The position numbers and the translations under genes are program-made. The notes under the pieces are model-generated. The model did no database searches. It was not told where the DNA came from and saw nothing but the letters and a program-made list of their open reading frames with translations. From Strigamia acuminata (Eukaryota > Arthropoda > Chilopoda > Geophilomorpha > Linotaeniidae): 64,000 nucleotides of DNA. The stretch lies in assembly GCA_949358305.1 (NCBI GenBank), contig OX442319.1, positions 7,750,001-7,814,000 of the forward strand. Direction: 5' to 3'. Below are positions 11,101 to 24,921 of the stretch, piece after piece (position 1 is the stretch's first letter; the number at the start of each line of letters is the position of its first letter).

Positions 11101-14100
11101 TGGAGCCTTCTACTAAGGTTTAAACACTATTTCTGAACATTCAGAGACATTGGTCTTGTGGTGTTTGTGCTAAGTCAACTGTGATGAGATCAAAAGTCTA
11201 TTCTCCCAAATCATCGGTTAAATGTTTCTAAAACTTACATTGGAGCCTTCTACTAAGGTTTAAACACTATTTCTGAACATTCAGAGACATTGGTCTTGTG
11301 GTGTTTGTGCTAAGTCAACTGTGATGAGATCAAAAGTCTATTCTCCCAAATCATCGGTTGGATGTTTCTAAAACTTACATTGGAGCCTTCTACTAAGGTT
11401 TAAACACTATTTCTGAACATTCAGAGACATTGGTCTTGTGGTGTTTGTGCTAAGTCAACTGTGATGAGATCAAAAGTCTATTCTCCCAAATCATTGGTTG
11501 GATGTTTCTAAAACTTACATTGGAGCCTTCTACTAAGGTTTAAACACTATTTCTGAACATTCAGAGACATTGGTCTTGTGGTGTTTGTGCTAAGTCAACT
11601 GTGATGAGATCAAAAGTCTATTCTCCCAAATCATTGGTTGGATGTTTCTAAAACTTACATTGGAGCCTTCTACTAAGGTTTAAACACTATTTCTGAACAT
11701 TCAGAGACATTGGTCTTGTGGTGTTTGTGCTAAGTCAACTGTGATGAGATCAAAAGTCTATTCTCCCAAATCATTGGTTGGATGTTTCTAAAACTTACAT
11801 TGGAGCCTTCTACTAAGGTTTAAACACTATTTCTGAACATTCAGAGACATTGGTCTTGTGGTGTTTGTGCTAAGTCAACTGTGATGAGATCAAAAGTCTA
11901 TTCTCCCAAATCATCGGTTAAATGTTATAAAACTTACATTGGAGCCTTCTACTAAGGTTTAAACACTATTTCTGAACATTCAGAGACATTGGTCTTGTGG
12001 TGTTTGTGCTAAGTCAACTGTGATGAGATCAAAAGTCTATTCTCCCAAATCATCGGTTGGATGTTTCTAAAACTTACATTGGAGCCTTCTACTAAGGTTT
12101 AAACACTATTTATGAACATTCAGAGACATTGGTCTTGTGGTGTTTGTGCTAAGTCAACTGTGATGAGATCAAAAGTCTATTCTCCCAAATCATTGGTTGG
12201 ATGTTTCTAAAACTTACATTGGAGCCTTCTACTAAGGTTTAAACACTATTTCTGAACATTCAGAGACATTGGTCTTGTGGTGTTTGTGCTAAGTCAACTG
12301 TGATGAGATCAAAAGTCTATTCTCCCAAATCATCGGTTAAATGTTTCTAAAACTTACATTGGAGCCTTCTACTAAGGTTTAAACACTATTTCTGAACATA
12401 CAGAGACATTGGACTTGTGGTGTTTGTGCTAAGTCAACTGTGATGAGATCAAAAGTCTATTCTCCCAAATCATTGCTTGGATGTTGCTAAAACTTACATT
12501 GGAGCCTTCTACTAAGATTTAAACACTATTTCTGAACATTCAGAGACATTGGACTTGTGGTGTTTGTGCTAAGTCAACTGTGATGAGATCAAAAGTCTAT
12601 TCTCCCAAATCATTGGTTGGATGTTTCTAAAACTTACATTGGAGCCTTCTACTAAGGTTTAAACACTATTTCTGAACATTCAGAGACATTGGTCTTATGG
12701 TGTTTGTGCTAAGTCAACTATGATGAGATCAAAAGTCTATTCTCCCAAATCATCGGTTGAATGTTTCTAAAACTTACATTAGAGCCTTCTACTAAGGTTT
12801 AAACACTATTTCTGAACATTCAGAGACATTGGTCTTGTGGTGTTTGTGCTAAGTCAACTGTGATGAGATCAAAAGTCTATTCTCCCAAATCATTGGTTGG
12901 ATGTTTCTAAAACTTACATTGGAGCCTTCTACTAAGGTTTAAACACTATTTCTGAACATTCAGAGACATTGGTCTTGTGGTGTTTGTGCTAAGTCAACTG
13001 TGATGAGATCAAAAGTCTATTCTCCCAAATCATCGGTTGTATGTTTCTAAAACTTACATTGGAGCCTTCTACTAAGGTTTAAACACTATTTCTGAACATT
13101 CAGAGACATTGGACTTGTGGTGTTTGTGCTAAGTCAACTGCGATGTGAAATGAGCTCAAAATTTTTTTTTCAAAATTTATTGCTTAGGTGTTGCTAAAAC
13201 TTATATTGAAGGCTTCTACTAAGGTTTAAACACTATTTCTGAACATACAGAGACATTGGACTTGTGGTGTTTGTGCTAAGTAACTGTGATGAGATCAAAA
13301 GTCTATTCTCCCAAATCATTGCTTGGATGTTGCTAAAACTTACATTGAAGGCTTCTACTAAGGTTTAAACACTATTTCTGAACATTCAGAGACATTGGTC
13401 TTGTGGTGTTTGTGCTAAGTCAACTGTGATTAGATCAAAAGTCTATTCTCCCAAATCATCGGTTGGATGTTTCTAAAACTTACATTGGAGCCTTCTACTA
13501 AGGTTTAAACACTATTTCTGAACATTCAGAGACATTGGTCTTATGGTGTTTGTGCTAAGTCAACTGTGATGAGATCAAAAGTCTATTCTCCCAAATCATC
13601 GGTTGAATGTTTCTAAAACTTACATTGGAGCCTTCTACTAAGGTTTAAACACTATTTCTGAACATTCAGAGACATTGGTCTTGTGGTGTTTGTGCTAAGT
13701 CAACTGTGATGAGATCAAAAGTCTATTCTCCCAAATCATCGGTTGGATGTTTCTAAAACTTACATTGGAGCCTTCTACTAAGGTTTAAACACTATTTCTG
13801 AACATTCAGAGACATTGGTCTTGTGGTGTTTGTGCTAAGTCAACTGCGATGTGAAATAAGCTCAAAATTTTTTTTTCAAAATTTATTGCTTGGGTGTTGC
13901 TAAAACTTACATTGAAGGCTTCTACTAAGGTTTAAACACTATTTCTAAACATTCAGAGACATTGGTCTTGTGGTGTTTGTGCTAAGTCAACTGTGATGAG
14001 ATCAAAAGTCTATTCTCCCAAATCATCGGTTGGATGTTTCTAAAACTTACATTGGAGCCTTCTACTAAGGTTTAAACACTATTTCTGAACATTCAGAGAC

Positions 14101-17100
14101 ATTGGTCTTGTGGTGTTTGTGCTAAGTCAACTGCGATGTGAAATAAGCTCAAAATTTTTTTTTCAAAATTTATTGCTTGGGTGTTGCTAAAACTTATATT
14201 GAAGGCTTCTACTAAGGTTTAAACACTATTTCTGAACATTCAGAGACATTGGACTTGTGATGTTTGTGCTAAGTCAACTGTGATGAGATCAAAAGTCTAT
14301 TCTCCCAAATCATCAGTTGGATGTTTCTAAAACTTACATTGGAGCCTTCTACTAAGGTTTAAACACTATTTCTGAACATTTAGAGACATTGGTCTTGTGG
14401 TGTTTATGCTAAGTCAACTGTGATGAGATCAAAAGTCTATTCTCCCAAATCATCGGTTGGATGTTTCTAAAACTTACATTGGAGCCTTCTACTAAGGTTT
14501 AAACACTATTTCTGAACATTCAGAGACATTGGTCTTATGGTGTTTGTGCTAAGTCAACTGTGATGAGATCAAAAGTCTATTCTCCCAAATCATCGGTTGA
14601 ATGTTTCTAAAACTTACATTGGAGCCTTCTACTAAGGTTTAAACACTATTTCTGAACATTCAGAGACATTGGTCTTGTGGTGTTTGTGCTAAGTCAACTG
14701 TGATGAGATCAAAAGTCTATTCTCCCAAATCATCGGTTGGATGTTTCTAAAACTTACATTGGAGCCTTCTACTAAGGTTTAAACACTATTTCTGAACATT
14801 CAGAGACATTGGTCTTGTGGTGTTTGTGCTAAGTCAACTGCGATGTAAAATAAACTCAAAATTTTTTTTTCAAAATTTATTGCTTGGGTGTTGCTAAAAC
14901 TTACATTGAAGGCTTCTACTAAGGTTTAAACACTATTTCTAAACATTCAGAGACATTGGTCTTGTGGTGTTTGTGCTAAGTCAACTGTGATGAGATCAAA
15001 AGTCTATTCTCCCAAATCATCGGTTGGATGTTTCTAAAACTTACATTGGAGCCTTCTACTAAGGTTTAAACACTATTTCTGAACATTCAGAGACATTGGT
15101 CTTGTGGTGTTTGTGCTAAGTCAACTGCGATGTGAAATGAGCTCAAAATTTTTTTTTCAAAATTTATTGCTTGGGTGTTGCTAAAACTGATATTGAAGGC
15201 TTCTACTAAGGTTTAAACACTATTTCTGAACATTCAGAGACATTGGACTTGTGATGTTTGTGCTAAGTCAACTGTGATGAGATCAAAAGTCTATTCTCCC
15301 AAATCATCAGTTGGATGTTTCTAAAACTTACATTGGAGCCTTCTACTAAGGTTTAAACACTATTTCTGAACATTTAGAGACATTGGTCTTGTGGTGTTTG
15401 TGCTAAGTCAACTGTGATGAGATCAAAAGTCTATTCTCCCAAATCATTGGTTGGATGTTTCTAAAACTTACATTGGAGCCTTCTACTAAGGTTTAAACAC
15501 TATTTCTGAACATTCAGAGACATTGGACTTGTGGTGTTTGTGCTAAGTCAACTGTGATGAGATCAAAAGTCTATTCTCCCAAATCATTGGTTGAATATTT
15601 CTAAAACTTACATTGGAGCCTTCTACTAAGGTTTAAACACTATTTCTGAACATTCAGAGACATTGGTCTTGTGGTGTTTGTGCTAAGTCAACTGTGATGA
15701 GATCAAAAGTCTATTCTCCCAAATCATCGGTTGAATGTTTCTAAAACTTACATTAGAGCCTTCTACTAAGGTTTAAACACTATTTCTGAACATTCAGAGA
15801 CATTGGTCTTGTGGTGTTTGTGCTAAGTCAACTGTGATGAGATCAAAAGTCTATTCTCCCAAATCATCGGTTGGATGTTTCTAAAACTTACATTGGAGCC
15901 TTCTACTAAGGTTTAAACACTATTTCTGAACATTCAGAGACATTGGTCTTGTGGTGTTTGTGCTAAGTCAACTGTGATGAGATCAAAAGTCTATTCTCCC
16001 AAATCATCGGTTGGATGTTTCTAAAACTTACATTGGAGCCTTCTACTAAGGTTTAAACACTATTTCTGAACATTCAGAGACATTGGTCTTGTGGTGTTTG
16101 TGCTAAGTCAACTGTGATGAGATCAAAAGTCTATTCTCCCAAATCATTGGTTGGATGTTTCTAAAACTTACATTGGAGCCTTCTACTAAGGTTTAAACAC
16201 TATTTCTGAACATTCAGAGACATTGGTCTTGTGGTGTTTGTGCTAAGTCAACTGTGATGAGATCAAAAGTCTATTCTCCCAAATCATCGGTTAAATGTTT
16301 CTAAAACTTACATTGGAGCCTTCTACTAAGGTTTAAACACTATTTCTGAACATTCAGAGACATTGGTCTTGTGGTGTTTGTGCTAAGTCAACTGTGATGA
16401 GATCAAAAGTCTATTCTCCCAAATCATCGGTTGGATGTTTCTAAAACTTACATTGGAGCCTTCTACTAAGGTTTAAACACTATTTCTGAACATTCAGAGA
16501 CATTGGTCTTGTGGTGTTTGTGCTAAGTCAACTGCGATGTGAAATGAGCTCAAAATTTTTTTTTCAAAATTTATTGCTTGGGTGTTGCTAAAACTGATAT
16601 TGAAGGCTTCTACTAAGGTTTAAACACTATTTCTGAACATTCAGAGACATTGGACTTGTGATGTTTGTGCTAAGTCAACTGTGATGAGATCAAAAGTCTA
16701 TTCTCCCAAATCATCAGTTGGATGTTTCTAAAACTTACATTGGAGCCTTCTACTAAGGTTTAAACACTATTTCTGAACATTTAGAGACATTGGTCTTGTG
16801 GTGTTTGTGCTAAGTCAACTGTGATGAGATCAAAAGTCTATTCTCCCAAATCATTGGTTGGATGTTTCTAAAACTTACATTGGAGCCTTCTACTAAGGTT
16901 TAAACACTATTTCTGAACATTCAGAGACATTGGACTTGTGGTGTTTGTGCTAAGTCAACTGTGATGAGATCAAAAGTCTATTCTCCCAAATCATTGGTTG
17001 AATGTTTCTAAAACTTACATTGGAGCCTTCTACTAAGGTTTAAACACTATTTCTGAACATTCAGAGACATTGGTCTTGTGGTGTTTGTGCTAAGTCAACT

Positions 17101-20100
17101 GTGATGAGATCAAAAGTCTATTCTCCCAAATCATCGGTTGAATGTTTCTAAAACTTACATTAGAGCCTTCTACTAAGGTTTAAACACTATTTCTGAACAT
17201 TCAGAGACATTGGTCTTGTGGTGTTTGTGCTAAGTCAACTGTGATGAGATCAAAAGTCTATTCTCCCAAATCATCGGTTGGATGTTTCTAAAACTTACAT
17301 TGGAGCCTTCTACTAAGGTTTAAACACTATTTCTGAACATTCAGAGACATTGGTCTTGTGGTGTTTGTGCTAAGTCAACTGTGATGAGATCAAAAGTCTA
17401 TTCTCCCAAATCATCGGTTGGATGTTTCTAAAACTTACATTGGAGCCTTCTACTAAGGTTTAAACACTATTTCTGAACATTCAGAGACATTGGACTTGTG
17501 GTGTTTGTGCTAAGTCAACTGCGATGTGAAATGAGCTCAAAATTTTTTTTTCAAAATTTATTGCTTAGGTGTTGCTAAAACTTATATTGAAGGCTTCTAC
17601 TAAGGTTTAAACACTATTTCTGAACATACAGAGACATTGGACTTGTGGTGTTTGTGCTAAGTAACTGTGATGAGATCAAAAGTCTATTCTCCCAAATCAT
17701 TGCTTGGATGTTGCTAAAACTTACATTGAAGGCTTCTACTAAGGTTTAAACACTATTTCTGAACATTCAGAGACATTGGTCTTGTGGTGTTTGTGCTAAG
17801 TCAACTGTGATGAGATCAAAAGTCTATTCTCCCAAATCATCGGTTGGATGTTTCTAAAACTTACATTGGAGCCTTCTACTAAGGTTTAAACACTATTTCT
17901 GAACATTCAGAGACATTGGTCTTGTGGTGTTTGTGCTAAGTCAACTGCGATGTGAAATAAGCTCAAAATTTTTTTTTCAAAATTTATTGCTTGGGTGTTG
18001 CTAAAACTTACATTGAAGGCTTCTACTAAGGTTTAAACACTATTTCTAAACATTCAGAGACATTGGTCTTGTGGTGTTTGTGCTAAGTCAACTGTGATGA
18101 GATCAAAAGTCTATTCTCCCAAATCATCGGTTGGATGTTTCTAAAACTTACATTGGAGCCTTCTACTAAGGTTTAAACACTATTTCTGAACATTCAGAGA
18201 CATTGGTCTTGTGGTGTTTGTGCTAAGTCAACTGCGATGTGAAATAAGCTCAAAATTTTTTTTTCAAAATTTATTGCTTGGGTGTTGCTAAAACTTATAT
18301 TGAAGGCTTCTACTAAGGTTTAAACACTATTTCTGAACATTCAGAGACATTGGACTTGTGATGTTTGTGCTAAGTCAACTGTGATGAGATCAAAAGTCTA
18401 TTCTCCCAAATCATCAGTTGGATGTTTCTAAAACTTACATTGGAGCCTTCTACTAAGGTTTAAACACTATTTCTGAACATTTAGAGACATTGGTCTTGTG
18501 GTGTTTATGCTAAGTCAACTGTGATGAGATCAAAAGTCTATTCTCCCAAATCATCGGTTGGATGTTTCTAAAACTTACATTGGAGCCTTCTACTAAGGTT
18601 TAAACACTATTTCTGAACATTCAGAGACATTGGTCTTATGGTGTTTGTGCTAAGTCAACTGTGATGAGATCAAAAGTCTATTCTCCCAAATCATCGGTTG
18701 AATGTTTCTAAAACTTACATTGGAGCCTTCTACTAAGGTTTAAACACTATTTCTGAACATTCAGAGACATTGGACTTGTGATGTTTGTGCTAAGTCAACT
18801 GTGATGAGATCAAAAGTCTATTCTCCCAAATCATCAGTTGGATGTTTCTAAAACTTACATTGGAGCCTTCTACTAAGGTTTAAACACTATTTCTGAACAT
18901 TTAGAGACATTGGTCTTGTGGTGTTTGTGCTAAGTCAACTGTGATGAGATCAAAAGTCTATTCTCCCAAATCATTGGTTGGATGTTTCTAAAACTTACAT
19001 TGGAGCCTTCTACTAAGGTTTAAACACTATTTCTGAACATTCAGAGACATTGGACTTGTGGTGTTTGTGCTAAGTCAACTGTGATGAGATCAAAAGTCTA
19101 TTCTCCCAAATCATTGGTTGAATGTTTCTAAAACTTACATTGGAGCCTTCTACTAAGGTTTAAACACTATTTCTGAACATTCAGAGACATTGGTCTTGTG
19201 GTGTTTGTGCTAAGTCAACTGTGATGAGATCAAAAGTCTATTCTCCCAAATCATTGGTTGGATGTTTCTAAAACTTATATTGGAGCCTTCTACTAAGATT
19301 TAAACACTATTTCTGAACATTCAGAGACATTGGTCTTGTGGTGTTTGTGCTAAGTCAACTGTGATGAGATCAAAAGTCTATTCTCCCAAATCATCGGTTG
19401 GATGTTTCTAAAACTTACATTGGAGCCTTCTACTAAGGTTTAAACACTATTTCTGAACATTCAGAGACATTGGTCTTGTGGTGTTTGTGCTAAGTCAACT
19501 GTGATGAGATCAAAAGTCTATTCTCCCAAATCATCGGTTGGATGTTTCTAAAACTTACATTGGAGCCTTCTACTAAGGTTTAAACACTATTTCTGAACAT
19601 TCAGAGACATTGGTCTTATGGTGTTTGTGCTAAGTCAACTGTGATGAGATCAAAAGTCTATTCTCCCAAATCATCGGTTGAATGTTTCTAAAACTTACAT
19701 TGGAGCCTTCTACTAAGGTTTAAACACTATTTCTGAACATTCAGAGACATTGGTCTTGTGGTGTTTGTGCTAAGTCAACTGCGATGTAAAATAAACTCAA
19801 AATTTTTTTTTCAAAATTTATTGCTTGGGTGTTGCTAAAACTTACATTGAAGGCTTCTACTAAGGTTTAAACACTATTTCTAAACATTCAGAGACATTGG
19901 TCTTGTGGTGTTTGTGCTAAGTCAACTGTGATGAGATCAAAAGTCTATTCTCCCAAATCATCGGTTGGATGTTTCTAAAACTTACATTGGAGCCTTCTAC
20001 TAAGGTTTAAACACTATTTCTGAACATTCAGAGACATTGGTCTTGTGGTGTTTGTGCTAAGTCAACTGCGATGTGAAATGAGCTCAAAATTTTTTTTTCA

Positions 20101-23100
20101 AAATTTATTGCTTGGGTGTTGCTAAAACTGATATTGAAGGCTTCTACTAAGGTTTAAACACTATTTCTGAACATTCAGAGACATTGGACTTGTGATGTTT
20201 GTGCTAAGTCAACTGTGATGAGATCAAAAGTCTATTCTCCCAAATCATCAGTTGGATGTTTCTAAAACTTACATTGGAGCCTTCTACTAAGGTTTAAACA
20301 CTATTTCTGAACATTTAGAGACATTGGTCTTGTGGTGTTTGTGCTAAGTCAACTGTGATGAGATCAAAAGTCTATTCTCCCAAATCATTGGTTGGATGTT
20401 TCTAAAACTTACATTGGAGCCTTCTACTAAGGTTTAAACACTATTTCTGAACATTCAGAGACATTGGACTTGTGGTGTTTGTGCTAAGTCAACTGTGATG
20501 AGATCAAAAGTCTATTCTCCCAAATCATTGGTTGAATGTTTCTAAAACTTACATTGGAGCCTTCTACTAAGGTTTAAACACTATTTCTGAACATTCAGAG
20601 ACATTGGTCTTGTGGTGTTTGTGCTAAGTCAACTGTGATGAGATCAAAAGTCTATTCTCCCAAATCATTGGTTGGATGTTTCTAAAACTTATATTGGAGC
20701 CTTCTACTAAGATTTAAACACTATTTCTGAACATTCAGAGACATTGGTCTTGTGGTGTTTGTGCTAAGTCAACTGTGATGAGATCAAAAGTCTATTTTCC
20801 CAAATCATCGGTTGGATGTTTCTAAAACTTACATTGGAGCCTTCTACTAAGGTTTAAACACTATTTCTGAACATTCAGAGACATTGGTCTTGTGGTGTTT
20901 GTGCTAAGTCAACTGTGATGAGATCAAAAGTCTATTCTCCCAAATCATCGGTTGGATGTTTCTAAAACTTACATTGGAGCCTTCTACTAAGGTTTAAACA
21001 CTATTTCTGAACATTCAGAGACATTGGACTTGTGGTGTTTGTGCTAAGTCAACTGCGATGTGAAATGAGCTCAAAATTTTTTTTTCAAAATTTATTGCTT
21101 GGGTGTTGCTAAAACTTAGATTGAAGGCTTCTACTAAGGTTTAAACACTATTTCTGAACATTCAGAGACATTGGTCTTGTGGTGTTTGTGCTAAGTCAAC
21201 TGCGATGTGAAATGAGCTCAAAATTTTTTGCTTCAAAATTTAATGCTTGGGTGTTGCTAAAACTTATATTGAAGGCTTCTACTAAGGTTTAAACACTATT
21301 TCTGAACATACAGAGACATTGGACTTGTGGTGTTTGTGCTAAGTAACTGTGATGAGATCAAAAGTCTATTCTCCCAAATCATTGCTTGGATGTTGCTAAA
21401 ACTTACATTGAAGGCTTCTACTAAGGTTTAAACACTATTTCTGAACATTCAGAGACATTGGTCTTGTGGTGTTTGTGCTAAGTCAACTGTGATGAGATCA
21501 AAAGTCTATTCTCCCAAATCATCGGTTGGATGTTTCTAAAACTTACATTGGAGCCTTCTACTAAGGTTTAAACACTATTTCTGAACATTCAGAGACATTG
21601 GTCTTGTGGTGTTTGTGCTAAGTCAACTGTGATGAGATCAAAAGTCTATTCTCCCAAATCATTGGTTGGATGTTTCTAAAACTTACATTGGAGCCTTCTA
21701 CTAAGGTTTAAACACTATTTCTGAACATTCAGAGACATTGGTCTTGTGGTGTTTGTGCTAAGTCAACTGTGATGAGATCAAAAGTCTATTCTCCCAAATC
21801 ATCGGTTGGATGTTTCTAAAACTTACATTGGAGCCTTCTACTAAGGTTTAAACACTATTTCTGAACATTCAGAGACATTGGACTTGTGGTGTTTGTGCTA
21901 AGTCAACTGCGATGTAAAATGAGCTCAAAATTTTTTTTTCAAAATTTATTGCTTAGGTGTTGCTAAAACTTATATTGAAGGCTTCTACTAAGGTTTAAAC
22001 ACTATTTCTGAACATTCAGAGACATTGGTCTTGTGGTGTTTGTGCTAAGTCAACTGCGATGTAAAATGAGCTCAAAATTTTTTTTTCAAAATTTAATGCT
22101 TGGGTGTTGCTAAAACTTATATTGAAGGCTTCTACTAAGGTTTAAACACTATTTCTGAACATTCAGAGACATTGGTCTTGTAGTGTTTGTGCTAAGTCAA
22201 CTGTGATGAGATCAAAAGTCTATTCTCCCAAATCATCGGTTGAATGTTTCTAAAACTTACATTGGAGCCTTCTACTAAGGTTTAAACACTATTTCTGAAC
22301 ATTCAGAGACATTGGTCTTGTGGTGTTTGTGCTAAGTCAACTGTGATGAGATCAAAAGTCTATTCTCCCAAATCATCGGTTAAATGTTTCTAAAACTTAC
22401 ATTGGAGCCTTCTACTAAGGTTTAAACACTATTTCTGAACATTCAGAGACATTGGTCTTGTGGTGTTTGTGCTAAGTCAACTGTGATGAGATCAAAAGTC
22501 TATTCTCCCAAATCATCGGTTGGATGTTTCTAAAACTTACATTGGAGCCTTCTACTAAGGTTTAAACACTATTTCTGAACATTCAGAGACATTGGTCTTG
22601 TGGTGTTTGTGCTAAGTCAACTGTGATGAGATCAAAAGTCTATTCTCCCAAATCATTGGTTGGATGTTTCTAAAACTTACATTGGAGCCTTCTACTAAGG
22701 TTTAAACACTATTTCTGAACATTCAGAGACATTGGTCTTGTGGTGTTTGTGCTAAGTCAACTGTGATGAGATCAAAAGTCTATTCTCCCAAATCATTGGT
22801 TGGATGTTTCTAAAACTTACATTGGAGCCTTCTACTAAGGTTTAAACACTATTTCTGAACATTCAGAGACATTGGTCTTGTGGTGTTTGTGCTAAGTCAA
22901 CTGTGATGAGATCAAAAGTCTATTCTCCCAAATCATCGGTTGAATGTTTCTAAAACTTACATTGGAGCCTTCTACTAAGGTTTAAACACTATTTCTGAAC
23001 ATTCAGAGACATTGGTCTTGTGGTGTTTGTGCTAAGTCAACTGTGATGAGATCAAAAGTCTATTCTCCCAAATCATCGGTTAAATGTTATAAAACTTACA

Positions 23101-24799
23101 TTGGAGCCTTCTACTAAGGTTTAAACACTATTTCTGAACATTCAGAGACATTGGTCTTGTGGTGTTTGTGCTAAGTCAACTGTGATGAGATCAAAAGTCT
23201 ATTCTCCCAAATCATCGGTTGGATGTTTCTAAAACTTACATTGGAGCCTTCTACTAAGGTTTAAACACTATTTCTGAACATTCAGAGACATTGGTCTTTT
23301 GGTGTTTGTGCTAAGTCAACTGTGATGAGATCAAAAGTCTATTCTCCCAAATCATTGGTTGGATGTTTCTAAAACTTACATTGGAGCCTTCTACTAAGGT
23401 TTAAACACTATTTCTGAACATTCAGAGACATTGGTCTTGTGGTGTTTGTGCTAAGTCAACTGTGATGAGATCAAAAGTCTATTCTCCCAAATCATCGGTT
23501 AAATGTTTCTAAAACTTACATTGGAGCTTTCTACTAAGGTTTAAACACTATTTCTGAACATTCAGAGACATTGGTCTTGTGGTGTTTGTGCTAAGTCAAC
23601 TGTGATGAGATCAAAAGTCTATTCTCCCAAATCATCGGTTGGATGTTTCTAAAACTTACATTGGAGCCTTCTACTAAGGTTTAAACACTATTTCTGAACA
23701 TTCAGAGACATTGGTCTTGTGGTGTTTGTGCTAAGTCAACTGTGATGAGATCAAAAGTCTATTCTCCCAAATCATTGGTTGGATGTTTCTAAAACTTACA
23801 TTGGAGCCTTCTACTAAGGTTTAAACACTATTTCTGAACATTCAGAGACATTGGTCTTGTGGTGTTTGTGCTAAGTCAACTGTGATGAGATCAAAAGTCT
23901 ATTCTCCCAAATCATTGGTTGGATGTTTCTAAAACTTACATTGGAGCCTTCTACTAAGGTTTAAACACTATTTCTGAACATTCAGAGACATTGGTCTTGT
24001 GGTGTTTGTGCTAAGTCAACTGTGATGAGATCAAAAGTCTATTCTCCCAAATCATTGGTTGGATGTTTCTAAAACTTACATTGGAGCCTTCTACTAAGGT
24101 TTAAACACTATTTCTGAACATTCAGAGACATTGGTCTTGTGGTGTTTGTGCTAAGTCAACTGTGATGAGATCAAAAGTCTATTCTCCCAAATCATCGGTT
24201 GAATGTTTCTAAAACTTACATTGGAGCCTTCTACTAAGGTTTAAACACTATTTCTGAACATTCAGAGACATTGGTCTTGTGGTGTTTGTGCTAAGTCAAC
24301 TGTGATGAGATCAAAAGTCTATTCTCCCAAATCATCGGTTAAATGTTATAAAACTTACATTGGAGCCTTCTACTAAGGTTTAAACACTATTTCTGAACAT
24401 TCAGAGACATTGGTCTTGTGGTGTTTGTGCTAAGTCAACTGTGATGAGATCAAAAGTCTATTCTCCCAAATCATTGGTTGGATGTTTCTAAAACTTACAT
24501 TGGAGCCTTCTACTAAGGTTTAAACACTATTTCTGAACATTCAGAGACATTGGTCTTGTGGTGTTTGTGCTAAGTCAACTGTGATGAGATCAAAAGTCTA
24601 TTCTCCCAAATCATTGGTTGGATGTTTCTAAAACTTACATTGGAGCCTTCTACTAAGGTTTAAACACTATTTCTGAACATTCAGAGACATTGGTCTTGTG
24701 GTGTTTGTGCTAAGTCAACTGTGATGAGATCAAAAGTCTATTCTCCCAAATCATTGGTTGGATGTTTCTAAAACTTACATTGGAGCCTTCTACTAAGGT
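8138..24799. repeat. Satellite mosaic without one clean period
   Basis: The same monomer classes continue but are shuffled. One recurring module is an A unit with GGACTTGTGATG plus CAGTTGG, then an A with CATTTAG. It is seen near 9.6, 14.25, 15.25, 16.66, 18.36, 18.78 and 20.18 kb, and two of these stretches are spaced 1407 bp apart (15186 to 16593 at ACTGATATT). D units lie near 13.23, 17.61 and 21.30 kb. The segment from 13.79 to about 14.63 kb recurs from 17.89 to about 18.73 kb. Runs of consecutive TGGTTGG A units occur at 11.4-11.8, 23.7-24.1 and 24.4-24.8 kb. The 139 bp A sub-form appears at about 11924, 23086 and 24345. Nothing other than satellite was seen here. Confidence 0.8.
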
Positions 24800-24918
24800 T
24801 TAAACACTATTTCTGAACATTCAGAGACATTGGTCTTGTGGTGTTTGTGCTAAGTCAACTGTGATGAGATCAAAAGTCTATTCTCCCAAATCATCGGTTG
24901 AATGTTTCTAAAACTTAC

Positions 24919-24921
24919 ATT
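24919..24921. repeat. Target site duplication ATT, left
   Basis: The monomer reads AACTTACATTGGAGCC. On the left the monomer runs to ACATT before the transposon, and on the right it resumes with ATTGGAGCC at 26477. The overlap is ATT. The interrupted unit is 24800-24921 (122 bp) plus 26480-26497 (18 bp), exactly 140 bp, which confirms a clean 3 bp duplication with no lost bases. Confidence 0.92.

Larger units (their letters stand above)
1..24921. repeat. Satellite array, left block (140/147 bp monomers)
   Basis: A head-to-tail tandem array with no gene in it. Taking the monomer start at the TTAAAC within GGTTTAAAC, successive starts fall at 1, 141, 288, 428, 575, 723, 862 and 1002, giving lengths of 140, 147, 140, 147, 148, 139 and 140. 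Most units are type A (140 bp), with scattered type B (147 bp). All are in one orientation except a 45 bp inverted insert at 1727-1771. Units differ from each other at only a few positions, mainly in the variable window around CATCGGTTGGATG (forms seen: CGGTTGG, CGGTTGA, CGGTTAA, CGGTTAG, TGGTTGG, CAGTTGG, TGCTTGG). Every reading frame is closed by frequent stops, so it is non-coding. From 8.14 to 24.92 kb the order of variants is a mosaic without one clean period. The block begins before the window and ends where a transposon interrupts a monomer. Confidence 0.98.

Noticed and set aside
1-24921. CRISPR array
   Set aside because: The whole 140-148 bp unit is conserved with no unique spacers, there are no cas genes, and length and composition are those of a eukaryotic satellite.
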